Assembly (NCBI RefSeq): GCF_004027225.2
Contig: NC_044282.2
Span: 46,778,576-46,842,575 of the forward strand
Reading direction: 5' to 3'
Length of the DNA: 64,000 nt
Origin: Strigops habroptila
Taxonomy: Eukaryota > Chordata > Aves > Psittaciformes > Psittacidae
Positions 26,261 to 40,893 of the stretch are shown here, piece after piece. Below the pieces are notes generated by a model. The model did no database searches, had not been told where the DNA came from, and saw only the letters and a program-made list of their open reading frames with translations. How positions within the stretch are numbered: the stretch's first letter is position 1; each line of letters begins with the position of its first letter. The position numbers were made by a program, and so were the translations under genes.

Positions 26261-29099
26261 TAAGTGAATTTAACTGCATACTTCAAACAGTTCTTCTCAT
26301 TTGTTTAAGCCTTCCACAACAATCTACACAGCCCACTTACACAAGATACAGTTTACTGCTAAGATTAATGTTGTTTTCTATATTTACAAAAAGTCTCATG
26401 TGTGGGCCCTCACATCAGAAAAAGACTTTATACAGTGGTTTCTGCTAAAAGGTTGTTTGACAACTGATACTATGCAACTGCCACGGCCAATCCTTTTTCT
26501 CTCTAGAGAAAAGTAGAGGTATTTCAGACTCAACATCTGATAAAGATTTCAATAGCTTCTCTTTTTAACTCTGAATCTTCAGATTACCATATTATATCAG
26601 TATCATTTTTGTTTGATGTGGGGTCATATTCAACCTGCATATGGCTAACCAGTGTAGTGTCCAAGTTCAAGAGAACAGCATCCCCTTCAGATCACCCATA
26701 ATCCAGAGCTTGCAGACCTGACTCCGTATGCAGGCAACAAAGAAGTTTGGGAACTTAAACACTCCATGACTGTATTCCCATTTATGCTTTGCATTGTACA
26801 GGCATATTAAGATCTGAACTGATCCTATGAAACATAGGCATCTCAGTGAGGTATCCAGTTGGAATACAGTCTCCCTTTGATCCATGTCTTGGCAGTAAGG
26901 ATGTAAAGACACCTCAAGAGCATTACTCCAGTTGCTTCAGATCTAAATCAAGTCTGCCGCTGCCAGTCTCTTGATGAGGTAAGAAAAACCAAGACAAAAA
27001 TCTTTCAGGGCTTATATTCTGAACCAATTAAACAGATGAATGAACAGAATGATGAACAGAAATAAACTATTATGTCCATTGAGTATGAAGATATGAGACC
27101 CGAATAGACACCTAAGGATACAGGAATGGCTCTCAGTTCTATCAAGCTCTGGTTTGGTATCTTACTTGTAAGATGCCTTCTCACCACGTGTGCTTGCAAA
27201 GACACAGGCTCCTCAATGTCTTATTGATCAGAGCCTTCAACTTCAGCAACATCTTCAAGCAACAGAGGAAAATAAAATATTTTTCATCAAAAAATTTAAA
27301 CACAAAACTTTCAGTAGGAGATTCTTCCTACTTTACTTCTGAGGAAAAAGCCTGGCAGAATCTTCCAGCTTTAGAGAAAGGTCTGACTGAGTTTAAAGCC
27401 AACTAATAAATTAGTTAATTAATGAATTGGCAGCTCCTGAAATGGTTGCCACATTTTCAGTTACCCACATCCAAACCCAGCCTTTTATCTGAATTCCTCT
27501 CCCCCTTTCAGTAAAATTCCACATCACCTATTCCTACAGTATCACAGCATTAACCTCTGAACTGATCTCAAACAGTTCTCTTTTTTCAAAAAAGATATCC
27601 AATCTCCTGTATTACATAGACTCTTGAAACTACACCTTATGCAGTTTTATTCTTCACCAGCTCATCTTCACCTCTCCATCTTTTCTCAGTCCCCAGACAT
27701 CAGTAGTCATCATTTTCCCATTATGCAACCCACATTTCCCAATACAAATCACAATGCTAAAATCACTGCTCTGCTTTGTTCTGTCCCTGCTTATCTTCAT
27801 TTACTACTCCCTTTCCTCCCTCTATCATATCTGTCAAAGTTTCCCAACCTCTCCTCCCTCCTTCCAAGCTATCTCTAAAATGCCCCATGTGAATCCTCCT
27901 CACATTCTCATCTTTCTACCCCCCCCCCCCCCTTTTAGGCTTTGCTCTCTTTTGTTATTCACCAAGTTACTTTTCTTGTCATGCGCCATTCACTTGCAGT
28001 GCATTTCTCCTGCAAAGCATCTTAATCATAATGCTATAGAGAGATTTTTAAATCTCCATTAATAAGAAATGTGAATATATAACCCATGTATTTCGCACAG
28101 CTCAATACCTATTGTCTCTCTCAGCCAAGGCTATTGTAGGCTCCATGGGGCAGTCGCATTTTCTCCTTGTATGTCTGTATAGTACCAAGTACTCTCCTGG
28201 AGCTCAGCAAATAATAAAGCAGTTGTGTATCTTAAAGGAATGAGATAACGCAGTAATAATGACCATACACATATGCAGTAACTTTTCTCCAGATGGATCC
28301 CAAAGCACTCTATACCATTTGCCAATTAACGGTACAAAATAAAGTATTTACATAGGAATCATTTCACCCACGAACAATGGCATAACGCCAGCCATGCCTT
28401 AATTGCATAGAGTTACACAATGCAAATTTAAGACAGGAAGTGAAGACACACGTCATATTTCAGGGAGAATTAAGGCTGGTGTATTATAATTACCAGAACT
28501 GCTTGTAAAATGCAAATAAATTCTCAAATTTATAAAAAAAGGACAGTTTTTGCTAGAATTTTGGAAACACTCAAACCATGTTTATCTGGTCAGTGAAGGG
28601 AACAGTTAAATACACCCCAGACTCTGAGCACTTCCAAGGATTGATGCAATTTAAAGAAAAGGGGGAAAAAGAAAAAGGCAAAAACTGGTGTACTCCTGAA
28701 TAGCTTTAATAATACTTAAAACTGGAAATTAGCCAGGACCTGGGCCCTCTTCAACAATCGTTGTAGGATTTTACTCATCATAAACTGGGACTTCAGATGA
28801 CAGGAAATAACATGTTGTGGAAATCTCAAAAAAGCAATTTAACTCTGCATTCACACATTCAGATTAAAATTATAACTGAAGTGAATTAGCTTAATAAGAG
28901 ATGAAGTAATTCCTGCTCATATTTTTCTACACATCAACAAATTCACAGGCAAGCTTACCACTGATATTTAAACCAAAGTTCCGTAAGTAAAAGCAACACT
29001 TAGTCCTCAAAAGGCTTTCAATTGGGTGAAGTCCTGGCATTGGTCAAATCATTCAGAATGTTTTCACTGACTTTAACACAGTCAGAGTTTCACTCACAA
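26261..29099. other. gene desert, segment 3
   Basis: AT-rich with a pyrimidine-rich stretch at 27600-27950 that includes C14. An exact octamer ATGCAAAT lies at 28510-28517 in a non-repetitive AT-rich block. No gene was recognised. Confidence 0.6.
27919..27932 (+). repeat. C14 mononucleotide run
   Basis: Fourteen C inside a pyrimidine-rich stretch (27600-27950). A likely length-variable site. Confidence 0.9.
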
Positions 29100-29300
29100 T
29101 CCATGGGATGGAGGACTGAATAATGAAAAAAAAATATTTTGAATAAATTATTCTCTGATTGCTCAAAATTTATGAATAATTTATTTGGAGAAGAGTATTC
29201 AACCATAAATAAAGCTCGTCGAAGAGCGGCAAATGTGTTTCTGAGTAATTTATTCAACAATTAATAGAAAGAAAACTATTTGACATCACAAATGTCATTC
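29100..29300. promoter_or_regulatory. candidate homeodomain-rich block C
   Basis: Three near-identical copies of a GAATAAWTTATTC motif (29141-29153, 29174-29186, 29243-29255), the outer two in inverted arrangement. Further TAAT cores lie between them. There is no coding potential. Confidence 0.3.
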
Positions 29301-32045
29301 GAATAGCTCTAGACTACAGTAACTTGGTTTCCAGTTGACTCAGTATGACACTTAGAAAAGTGACAGGTTTTCATGCACACTAAGCTTTCTTTCATTATTT
29401 GAGATCCTCTTGTTTCTATTTTTCCCTTTACCCTAGCAAAATAATTTCTTTTTCCAGTACCACCGCCACTGTTGCAGGCCTGAATTGCTTTGACTGCAAG
29501 CCCAGTATGCAACTGCAGTACTGGGCTTGAAACGATCTCTCCCTTCGCCAAGAAGCCTGAAGAAAAGGAAAATGAGGATATATACATTTAAATTCCTGAA
29601 CATATACTAGGTGGGGAGCAGAGAGGAAATTCACCTCAAAACAACAGCATGAGTCAGAGGGAAAACAGAAGAGGTGAGACAAGAGTAGTAGCCGTGTTCC
29701 TCCAAAGCCCCTCTTCCACGCATGTCCATGCTTGGCCCTTCATGCCTGGAGGGACCCGGGAGCACCAATGCACAGCCGGAGTGAATTTCCATTCTCAAGC
29801 CACAACATGATTCATCGCAACCACTGGCCAACTAGGTTGCTGTTGAAAAGAAACCCTGGCATTTGATGTAATTATGCTTTCTTAAGTATAGCAATGTTAA
29901 ATGCAGGAAATTCATTTTGTTATCATTGTTTTTCCAATATGCATTTAAAAGGTAGCATTGTGAACACTGGCTGGTGTTACTCCCTCCATGGGATTTTCTC
30001 AGTGCCTTGAGCACAGCATAATAGAGTGCACTCATCTTTCAACAAGTCGACACTTTTCCCTCCTCAAACACAACTTAAACAATAAAGGTCAGATTTAAAG
30101 ACAGAGCAAGACAAACAGCTCTGCTTTTTTCTTTCTTTTTAAGTTATTTGCTAGCATTTAATGAGGATTTCCAGGGTACTGTAAGCCTGTCCAGGTGAAA
30201 TAGAAATGAATTGCTAAATAGAATTTACCTGAAAAGGAGAGGTGGAAGAAGGGCTGTATGGTATTCTGATAAATATGGAATTGGTCCTCTTTATACACAA
30301 GGTGTGCAGAAATTGGTGACTTATTTCTTATGTTCTGAATAAGAAATGGCAAAGTGAAGAGTGAAAAGCAAAAACAACCAAAGCACAAGGCTGTATAATA
30401 GCTATTCTAAAGCAAAAAAAGAAAAAGCCAGTACTTTTCAGCCAGATCTGCTTTAAAATAATGGTACATAGAACTGTGTACAATATTTTCTTAATTTAGA
30501 AGTTTACAATACAATCTGATTTGGCATCTAGAATATACAATCATCAGCAGAATGTAAATGCTATAATCCTTGTGACAACATCTATATTCTACCTACTCTT
30601 TTTGCTGCTATTTTAGCTTGATTCTAAGAAATCATACCACAGCAAGTATTACTTTTATTAATAAAGATTAAGCATAGCTGAGTACCAAAATCCTATTTAC
30701 CTGAATAAATAACACCCTAGAAATGATTAATACACACAGTAATGTGCACGCTTTCATTTACACATGATATACATCCGTTAACACTCACTGTGGAATAGAA
30801 GGTATCAAAGAGCTATGTGCCCTCTATCACTTGAATGAGATTTATTTAGCAGAGTATGATTTTAAAGGTAAGTTCTTTTCGAATACTTGGACTATTTGTT
30901 GGCCTGTATCAGACACAGATCAAAGAATGATTTTGGTTGGGATGAATGAGATCTGGAGCTGGAAACAAGATAAAAAATGGGTGGTGTGGTTTATGGTGCA
31001 AGTCACTCCTTCAGTGGCATTTATCTATGTAGGTCACACCTGAAGCCACACAGGGCCAAGGACACGATACCACTGGAGGTGCTGTCTCTGGGAGGAGATG
31101 TACAGCCCAGGTTAACCTTCATGAAACCAGCAGAAGCATGAGGTCACTGCTGGGAACAAAAGGCAGCAACCAGGGGAACCTGCTGATCACTGAACAGCCC
31201 TGGGGCTTACCACAGGCTTGGCGGGATCTCCAATCCTCTGACCTCGCTGATTAGCAAGATGGGAGAAAGGAGGAGATGGAAGGGGTTTGTAAGGAAGATG
31301 AAAGAGCAACTGAATCCTGACAAAGCAACCTTCCTAAGAGCCCTGTGTCTAATGTCAGCAGTTAGTTTGTATTTTCACATTTAATTTGGACACTGCTGGA
31401 CCAAAGTCTCCCAGGCACAACCTGTTACCATGCCGATTTCAACAGTGTTAAAGTGGGATACATTTGTCCTGTTGATTACATTTTAAATTGCCCTCATCTC
31501 CTCTTTATGCTTGTAGCATTAGACTGAGGTTTCTTCTCTGCATGTATTTCAAGCAGCAGCCTTGCCACATATTAGAGCATTCACAATACTGACCATTTAA
31601 CCACCCAACCCCCTGAAAGAAAAGAAGCCTCTTTCTTTCTCCCTCCCATCCCTAGCAGATCAATGTTCAGGTCCTATCCATTCTCTATGGAAATGACCCC
31701 TCTGTAAATATCCCGTTACCTAATATTTACCACACTGGTGCAGAGTCCGAAAGGTAAATTTGAAAAGAGGTGATTTCAGCCCTCATAAACAACTAACCAA
31801 GAAATGCTTGGGGAACGGCAGGCACGTAGGATTCGTTAGCTGTGGCAGGGCTACAAAAGCCATTCACAACACCCTTGTTGACACTGCTTTACTTCTTCAG
31901 GACTCTGCTTGCTAATAAAACTGCAGAAGGATTAACCAAGGAGTTTCACAGAAATCGCCACAAAATGCCTTAGCATTTTTAAGCAGAAAACCCTTGGCAC
32001 CGATTTTACAGATGACATACTGAAAAGGTTGGGATTTTTCATTGC

Positions 32046-32068
32046 TTTTTTTTTTTCTCTCTCTCTCT
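32046..32068 (+). repeat. T11 followed by (CT)6
   Basis: A compound simple repeat of a T run and a CT dinucleotide array. Confidence 0.8.
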
Positions 32069-35000
32069 TAAAGAAAATAGGATTAGAGGTAGAGGCTTTT
32101 ATATTCCACCACTTCTGAGACATATGTTCTGCTCTCCCACCAGTTATGAAGTGATTACTGGAGTGGCACAAACAGATTTTTTTTAACAAAGTAAAGGTGT
32201 GATTTTCTCAGGTTCTGTGAGAACATGCACACTTATTTTTACCAACCCAATCTGTTTTCCAGTAGTTTAATGTCCGCAGGGTTTATAAGGCTATCTTAGG
32301 TGTCGGATGCAACGCAGCTTGCAGGGTGCTACCTGACTATGGAACTTTAAAGAAAAAGACACAGAGAAAGCAGAAATAATACGAGACTCAAAGTAATTTG
32401 GAGACAGATTTAAATATACAAAAAGACTGACCTTTTTTGCCGCTTGCCCATATACAGTTCTCTAAAGCCTGAAGGCTCTCATATCATAAATACTTGCTTC
32501 GGTTTAGAAACCTCACTGAAGATTTATCCCTAAATAATTTACATATACAGCCTGACTTTAAAAAGTATTATTTTTACTCCACAAAAAGGAATCTGATCTT
32601 ATAAACACTCACTGCCAGGAACAGCGATTCCCATGTGGGAAATGGGACTTGATCTCTTGCACCTTGCCTACTTAAGCTGAATGTTACCAAAGGAACAAGA
32701 GGAGAGATTTGATTTTATATCAATTCACAGCCATTTTTCAGGTGTAGAAAAACCGAGACAAGGAGATTTCCCTACAATGCTGTGTAGGGAAAGGGTTCAC
32801 ACCTGAACTGGACTGCTCACCCATTCCAGATTCTCAGCCAAAAATCTATAACCACACTGGCAAAAGACATTGCTCCTCTAAGAGACTCTTAAAGCTAAGT
32901 TTTGGATTGTTACACCAGGACAAATTTAGAATAACCACTTCAAATGCAGTGAAGTTACTCAGGACCAGAGGAAGTGAGAACAAAATTTGGCAAGGACTTT
33001 ACAGGGAAGTAGTCAGTTAACATTTAATCCTTGACGAAAATCTTCAGGTCAAGTGTTCACACAAAGAATTTACACTGGTTTAAAAACAGGTTATCTGAAA
33101 ACCCTTTCATGGATTTATTTCAGACTGGCATAATATCAGCATAGCTCATAATTTAGCAACACAAGCTAAACTGTAGATTTCCAGCCTGGTTGAAATCTAT
33201 ACACTTGAGTGTCTGCAAAGTTATGAAGTACTTTTAAGTGTATAGTATGCCTGATAAAAACTCCTTTTGTTAAATCACTGAAACTTTACAGGTAGACAAC
33301 AGTCTTACATAAGACAGCATGTCTGAAATACGTTTCTGCTCAATGACTCTACTTTGCAAGTGCTATTAAGAGAAGGTGTTTGCAGGGTATTTTGTTGACA
33401 CAGGATAGTTCAGCCCTCCTGATCAAGATTTTTCCCAAGAACAGTCTTCATCCTTACCTCTACACTGAGGGATTGGACAGTGAGGTCAAAGTCATTAGTC
33501 TCTCACAAAAGCCTTAGCAGGTCCCACTAAGCACGCTCGGTAGGATTTTTTGTTGCTTGTTATTTTGGATGAACAGTACCCCCTCCTTGCAAACTGGGAT
33601 TTTTAGCGCAGCCTTATATGAGTTAATCAGGCCACACTCACAGAAGCAGCAAGGTCTTGTGTTCAGCAGCAGAGGTGGAGACCCTTTGGTACAGGCATAC
33701 AGGCACTTCGGACCCCTCTGAAATGCAGCTTACATGAAATGGACAGTTTAACTATAAAATTGATAGGAGAATAAATACTGGGAAAAATTCTACACATTAA
33801 AACTTAGAGAGCAGATAATCTTTTTGTAGGAAGCATCTAGAGATAGCCTTGGTCATTTCATTTATAAGACCTCTTACAATGCCAAAGGCACTTCTGACTT
33901 CAAAGTTGTTCTTATAGCTTTGTTTTTCCCTTCTTGCCTGTTACAGTATTTCCTACTACCGAAACAGATCCACAGAGACGGAATAGTGATGTTTCACTCA
34001 TTTTTTTTCACATAAGCTCCCCATCCCCTCTTATCCCACTCATTTCTTTCCTTGGCTTTACCAAATTTCTATCAGACAAAGCTAATATTCCCCTTTTAAA
34101 ATTTACTATGTATGCTGTGTTATCCCATAACTACACGATGGTCATCTCAAACATCTTGCAGTAAGTATAACAAGTTATTTTTATTTATTTTTACTATCTG
34201 CTTATTACCATCATTAAAAGGAAACACAATATAAATTAAAGTGCAATAATCTATGGCAATGCAAAATGTTAAGTATCTGCTTTAGATCCACAGAGGCAAG
34301 GAAATTAAAAGAGGCTTAAACTCTGAGCTAATGCTTCATCCCTAATTCATTCTCTTGTGCCCATATATTGAAGTCTCAGCACAATGAATCTGTGAAAGGA
34401 CACATTAATGTGTTGTGGAACTGGTGTACAATAAATTGATAGGGAATTTAATGTAACTCTGATCAGAGACTGGGCCAGAGATTTCAGTGGTGAGTAATAC
34501 CAGGCAAAGAATTTATATTTTAATTGAGGCTTTCCTTGAATTTTTGGCTTTAATTCATACTCCAAATACTTTTGGGAAAGAAGGCTTCTGCTGAGGCATC
34601 CTATACAAGGCAATGAATGTCTGACAGCAGTTAGCACTTAGTGATTTAATTGCATTGGTATTTCTTAAAAATAAAGGTCATATGTCACAGAACAACATCA
34701 GGGTCTGAACCTCTTCTCTTAAAGACTACTGAAAATTATTAAGTCCCATTTACAAGAGGAGGAGCATACCAGTTCTAATATTGCAGAGTATGTTTGTACT
34801 CACAAAGGGCTCACAAGATCTCATAATCCTATATTCTAACGAAGCAAAAATATCTTACATGGTATTAACATCAAATCAAACAGAAACTCATGCTCCGTGA
34901 TAGATATGCTTCACTAAGAGGAGCTTGCTTTTCAAAGTTCTTTCTGCCTCAAGCTTGCTTCTTAGATTTGCTATGAAATGAAACACGAATTTAAAGAGTG

Positions 35001-37115
35001 GAGATTCAGAAAAAATAGACAAACGGTGTAATCTTTCCACTGTAAATACCCATGCTGAAATGACAAAGGAAAGTAGAAGGTGTATGCAAAATCACTGCAA
35101 ATAAATTGCTACATGTGCCGTATCTCATAGAACTGCTGAACAGTTTTTATTACATTTTTGTTCATTGGAGATTGCTATAGAGATCTCTGCATTGCAAGTA
35201 GCCACACCATTTCAGTGCTTTGCTGTTTCAGAAGAGCAGATTTTCTTGATTAATAACAAAAGGTTTTGTTGGGATCAGAGCTGTTTCCCACCATCTCTAT
35301 GCAAACCCGGCAACACAAACTGTGTACATTAGCATTTCAAGGAGCCTCCTATTAATGATGGCAAGAAAAGCTCCTCTCGGTGGGTAAAATCCATTTTGTC
35401 CTCTCTTGTGACATCTGTTCTAACTTTTAAAGCCAGAAAGGAAACTAGATAATGCCAGAGAGTCTTTTGATTTACTGTATTGGCACTTGTGATGATGCTT
35501 CAGACTATAAAAGCGTGTAACCCTAGTGGACATACATGACTGTGTAAATGTGAACATCTGCATATTCCCACAACATAGGGTGAATTGAAGAAGTAATTCC
35601 AAAGTTCTTTGTTAAACTTTTAACTAGCCTTTTTTTTTTTTCCAGGATTTCATAATTATGCTTTCAATTACTTCTATACCGTATAAAATTCAACATTTTA
35701 AATTGTATTTTTATGTAAATGTTTACTGCTACATATGTTTTTTGAATTAATTTCATTTCCCAAAAGCTTCACTTTTTTTTTTTATGTTTTTTTGTGAGTA
35801 AAGACTTTGAAGCAAATGGAGTTGGAGGAACTGAAATATGGTTAAAAAAATAAAACCCAAACAGTGTAGGATAAGAAAAAGTAAACTAAACCCTGCAGAT
35901 TTCTTACCTCTTTATACCATCTGCGCAGTATTGCTCTTAGGCCTTTTACATTGGTCATCCTGGGAACAAAGCTGAAGGCAGATTCCAGCAGTTTTTCCAT
36001 TCACTATTCATTCAGAGGTTCATCAGCTCCATATGGATCCAGCCAACTGCTGTGTTAAATCAGAGCCTTTTCCCAGAATTGACATGGTAATGAAGTCATG
36101 GTATTGCTCACAGAAAAGGCCTCCATAGGTATTTTCCTCTCTAACAAATCCAGCCTTTTCACCCCATTCACTCCCTAAAATTATCTCATAACGTTACAAC
36201 ATCTGTGAACTGGGTTTTTGCCTTTTAATGTCTAGCATGTTTTATTACATGACTATGCATTACATACTGGTTAACAAGACTCCTACATAACCAAGGAAAT
36301 AAAATAAACTTGCACTCTTCTTTCTGCAGCTCAGATTATTTCATTCCCTTTACTTTTAATTCATACCTGCTACCTTTATTTTTCTCCAGATAGAGCTGTC
36401 CAAAGTAGTGATGTACAAGAAACTTCCATTTTTCTGATTTCTATCAGAAAATGGGTTTCGAAATATTCCAGCATGAAAAATTCTTTAACCACAAAATGGT
36501 AAATCCATCAATACAAAAAATTACTAAAGGGAAACTGTGTTAAGGGCAACTATGTTCTAACAGTTTTCTTCATGAGATGTATGGATCTGAATTTTGCTTG
36601 AACAGCAATGGTTCAATATTTGATAAAGAATAAATATGCAAAAGATTATTTCTGTAATATGCCATCTGCAATGAATATGTAGGTACTGCCTTGATATGAG
36701 AGCACAAGGTTGCTTTATTGGAAAACTACATCTTTCTCATTGTAATAACATACTTCAACAACTGTGATCTATAAAACCAGGTATCATTATAGATGCATAC
36801 ATCCAAGGTTAGCCATATACTGACTAAAGAGAAGAGAACAGTTAGTTACTCACAGTTAGCGTAGTTTTTGAGATGGTTTGTCAATATATATTCAGGTTCT
36901 GGTCCGCATATATCCCAGTATCTTTTTTCTGTGTGAGTCAACACTGTGTCCTGGCAGCCTCTGGCATTTTGTATTGGAAAGCAGAAAGATCTGGCACAGA
37001 TGATCCCCTCTCCTGCGCTCTAGCATAACATGCATCCAACTGCACCTAAGTGAACTTCTGGAACTTGCTGATGCAGAAGGCTGTGGAGGGCGACTGCATC
37101 TGTAGGATCATTAAG

Positions 37116-37133
37116 AAAAAAAAAAAAAAAAAA
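37116..37133 (+). repeat. A18 mononucleotide run
   Basis: Eighteen A after TTAAG and before GAGATAAC. No associated element was recognised. Confidence 0.9.
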
Positions 37134-38896
37134 GAGATAACTTGATGGACCAAAAGTCCATGAACAGATACTGAAAGGGCTAAGCAGGGCTACACTTTAA
37201 CGTACCTTACACTGCTGCTGAGTGCTAGAAAAGTCAAGGGGAATGGACTGCAGAAAGCAGCCAGGCTGGTATGGTCTCCCTAAATAACATCTCCTGTTTC
37301 GCCTTCTGGAGACAGAACATCTGGGCAGCTGGACCTTGGTCTAATCCAGTTAGTGCCAATCCCAAGTTCTTTTTTACATCTTGTGCATGTCACTGAGCCA
37401 TCAGATCCTAGACCTCAGCATTCGTTCTACTTAAACAATGACTGCAGGACTGCTCTGCCAAAACTGGCATCAAACATGGACCTAGTATTTAAAATAAAGC
37501 TGTCTAAAGGTAGACGGAGCATAAGACCAGGTCATAGAGCATCAGGAACAGCTTTGGAGCAGAAACTGAGATTTCTTATTCTCATCCAAGACAAATATTT
37601 CATAGTGTCTCCAGTAACAAAAGACACACTATTAGTGAGCGACAATGGTTGTCTTATGGGAGAGCTCCAACTGGGTATGAGACAACCCTGTGGGAGATGT
37701 GGGACCACATATAGTCACCGATACCTCAACTAGATCCTGCATTATAACTAGGTGACAACATCTGTGCTGAATTAGTTCCTGGGAAAAAATATTGTTGTCT
37801 GTGCATAGTGCAGTAAGGTGCACCAGCATGATTCTCTAGTGTATTTGTTACTCATTTGGAAAAGGAGCAACAAAAAATACTGGTAGACATGTGCTTCTCA
37901 TGGGTGAATTAACTCAGAAGTATCCATTATTATTGGGACTAGCCAAACAAAGGTCTTTAATCCTCACATCTTTAAGACTGTCATATCCAAGGATACAAAG
38001 CTTCAAGTCTGCAGATATTCCTTCTATATGTTTAATGAGGGAGGGCTAGACAGCTGCAAGGCACAGTGACAGCTCCACCAGCACAGTTACTCAGAAACAT
38101 CACCCTGGGTGCATCCAAATCTGTCCTGGGGTGCATGACAACAGTCCCATGAAGAATAAAGAAGCACTTGATGAGCATGTATAACATCCTTAAAATACTT
38201 AGGGCAATTTGGGAAAAATTATTAATCTGTTTGTATAGAAATAGAAAGAAATGCATGAAGAAATAACATCTGCAAAGAAACATTGCAAAGAAAAAACATA
38301 TGGGACTTCTATAGTAGATGATGCAAAAGAATACCCTTTCCACAATGACTATGTTTTACCTATCCATGAAAAACAGCTGCTGAGTCAGAGCCCACTCCAT
38401 TTGTCCATGCTTTAGCTTTCAAGTTAACTAAAGTTTCTACCATCTAACACAATGTTAACTGTTCAAGCAGGACATACAGAGCAAAGACAAATACAATACA
38501 AGCTACCTACAGGCTTCTCTGGTCCCTCTGAATTCAGACAGGACCCCATCCTGTGCAGTGATACTGGGCCTTGATGTAACAAGTGCTGCAACAAAAATGT
38601 GGAACTGAGAGCAAAGCCTAGGCGAGTTTCAAGTCCTGGTTAGTAAATCCTGCTGCGGCAGGCCGGTGTGGCAGCCTTGCACACCAAATGGATGGTTTCT
38701 ACCATGGTTTTCTGCATGCCCTTTGACACCAGACAGTTATGAAGAGGAAATGTTACCAGCATCCTCAAAAAATCACACACGTGATCTCTGTGGTGCAGTA
38801 TGTCTCTTCCTCTCCAGGCAGCAGAGTCTCCAAGTTGGTTAAACCCAAGCTCTCCTCCATAGCTAAGAGCTGAGATGTTGACTCGCCCCTCAGACA

Positions 38897-38910
38897 GCAG
38901 CAGAGGGCAG
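38897..38910 (+). promoter_or_regulatory. CTCF-like motif
   Basis: GCAGCAGAGGGCAG fits 13 of 14 positions of the CTCF core CCASYAGRKGGCRS. It lies in a local GC-richer patch. Single-motif evidence. Confidence 0.3.
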
Positions 38911-40873
38911 GGGGCAGTGGAGACGAATCCTCAGTGCTAGTGAGGAAGATGCACTTGCTCCAAGTCTCTGAGGACAGATGCTAAAGAAGCTGAGCATTCT
39001 CTGTGTCTGGGACACCTACCGACAACTGATCTCAGCCTTTCTTGGAAAGAGCTTTTTAACTAGTCAGTGCACTTGCACTTTAGACCTCTTCCTGACTCAG
39101 GCAGAATAGCTGTTTAAATGCAGCCTGGGGCATTGATGTATGGCATTGTGTTGCAACTGCTTCCCCAATACTTGAAAAGGGATTGCTTATCTATTACCCA
39201 GGTATTATGCATTTCCCTGCTTGCTTTTTCCTACAGGCTACTATGAAGCACAATGCAATCGTGTTTGAAAGTCTTTTACCCCAATATACATTCACCTCCA
39301 TGAACAGCTCACACAATGTATTTACAACATCACTACACCTAATATTCTGAGATTGCAATGTAGTATGTCCCTGTCAGCCACCTAGCTATAAACCCTTGGA
39401 GATGTATGCCAAAGGTAACTGATGAAGGGAAAGACTGCTGGTTTGAAGTGGGATGCTGGCACCTCCTCAATGTGGTGTTTATTCCTTGGTCAGAGCTGCT
39501 CAGCTGTGCTCACATGTAGCACTGCTCTAATCATGAGAGGGTGAGGAGGACCTGAAGAGGCAAATCTGTCTCCGCAGCCAACCAGACCTATATTTGCAGG
39601 TGGAAACCTGTATATTCCAGCTCCTTTTTGCAGTGCTTGAACTGCAACTTCTGTACTCAGGGTATGGGCTGCTTGATTTAGTGGCACTACATGAGACAGG
39701 AAAAAAATTCCCTTGCCATTCTCCCAGGAGTTAGAGCCATTTTGCTCTTCTATTACACTTATTAGAGTTGTAATGAATGAAAATAAATGAAAACATAATT
39801 TGGTTTGGAATCAGACTCGCAGGAGTTTGTAAAGGAAGGCGGAAGCCTTGCTCAGTGCATCCCACGCTGTGTCTCCTTCACATCTACTCATGGATTTGGT
39901 ACAGCAAGTTGATCAGTTAATTCCAATTTTACTAATGAGCTGGAAAAAAACTCCAACATGAGGACCAGCTTTGCTAGCCCCTTAGAAGAGGACGCGAGCT
40001 AACAGACACACAGGCTAGAACATTTTCCCAGCTAGAAGTAGCTGGGATTTGAGGTACAAAAGCTCAAAGCCTGGAGGAGATTCTGCTGCTGTTACCAGTG
40101 AAGGAATAAGGAAGGACACTGAAGGATCTTCATACCTGAAATTTTTCCTAAGTATAAGCACTCAATTTACAGAATGTAAAACATTATATGAATCACATGT
40201 GTAAAATTAGGACCACAACAAGATAAAAACATTGATTTTTTTTTTCTCCATAGCTCACAGAGTTCAATTCTGCTCTGATGAAACCAGCAGAAATCTTTGC
40301 CTTTGTCTTTCAAAGGGTGGACACGTTCTTTTACTCTCCCCTCAGAGAGCCCTCCAGCTTTTCACCTCCTTTACTTTTAGTCCAGCTTTCAACAACAGTC
40401 ATTCAGTGATTCTTCTAAATTAGCAGTAAGCGTACAGCATTTCTATTTTTTATCTCACTTCTTTTCATCCTTCCTGCCTACTGCTGGTGGGGTTTGGTTT
40501 GTTTGTTTGTTTTTTCCCTTCTAGGCATCTCTTTTCAGCTTCCCCTCATCTGCTCCACTCTGGTGTTGCTGTCCTTGCCATTTCTTTACATTCTTGCTTT
40601 CTACTTGACATTTGGGTTTAGGTACACCTCATCCACAACATTGTTTGCAATCCAACCACTACCTGCAGCTTTTGTTTGCATTGACTAACAGCTCACCAGT
40701 ATTTGCTGCCTTTACATTTAGTCCATCACAAGCCACAGGAGACCTGTTTTTCCCACGATTGTCTAGCTCTTGAAATCAAGATTGCAGATAATTTGTAGCA
40801 TTATAATCAACATATATATAAATCAATAAAGAAATGTAGCTCAAATAATGACCACTCATACTTTTCAAACTAC

Positions 40874-40893
40874 AAAAAAAAAAAAAAAAAAAA
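40874..40893 (+). repeat. A20 mononucleotide run
   Basis: Twenty A after CTAC. An AATAAA-containing AT-rich stretch lies about 50 bases upstream, too far for a normal mRNA 3' end. Confidence 0.9.

Noticed and set aside
30920-31300. Suspected CR1 fragment from TTTTGGTTGGGATGAATGAG and nearby text
   Set aside because: Similarity does not continue into the CR1 tail order or terminal repeat.
40814-40893. Processed pseudogene ending in the A20 run
   Set aside because: The hexamer is about 50 bases from the run and the preceding sequence resembles no mRNA I recognise.
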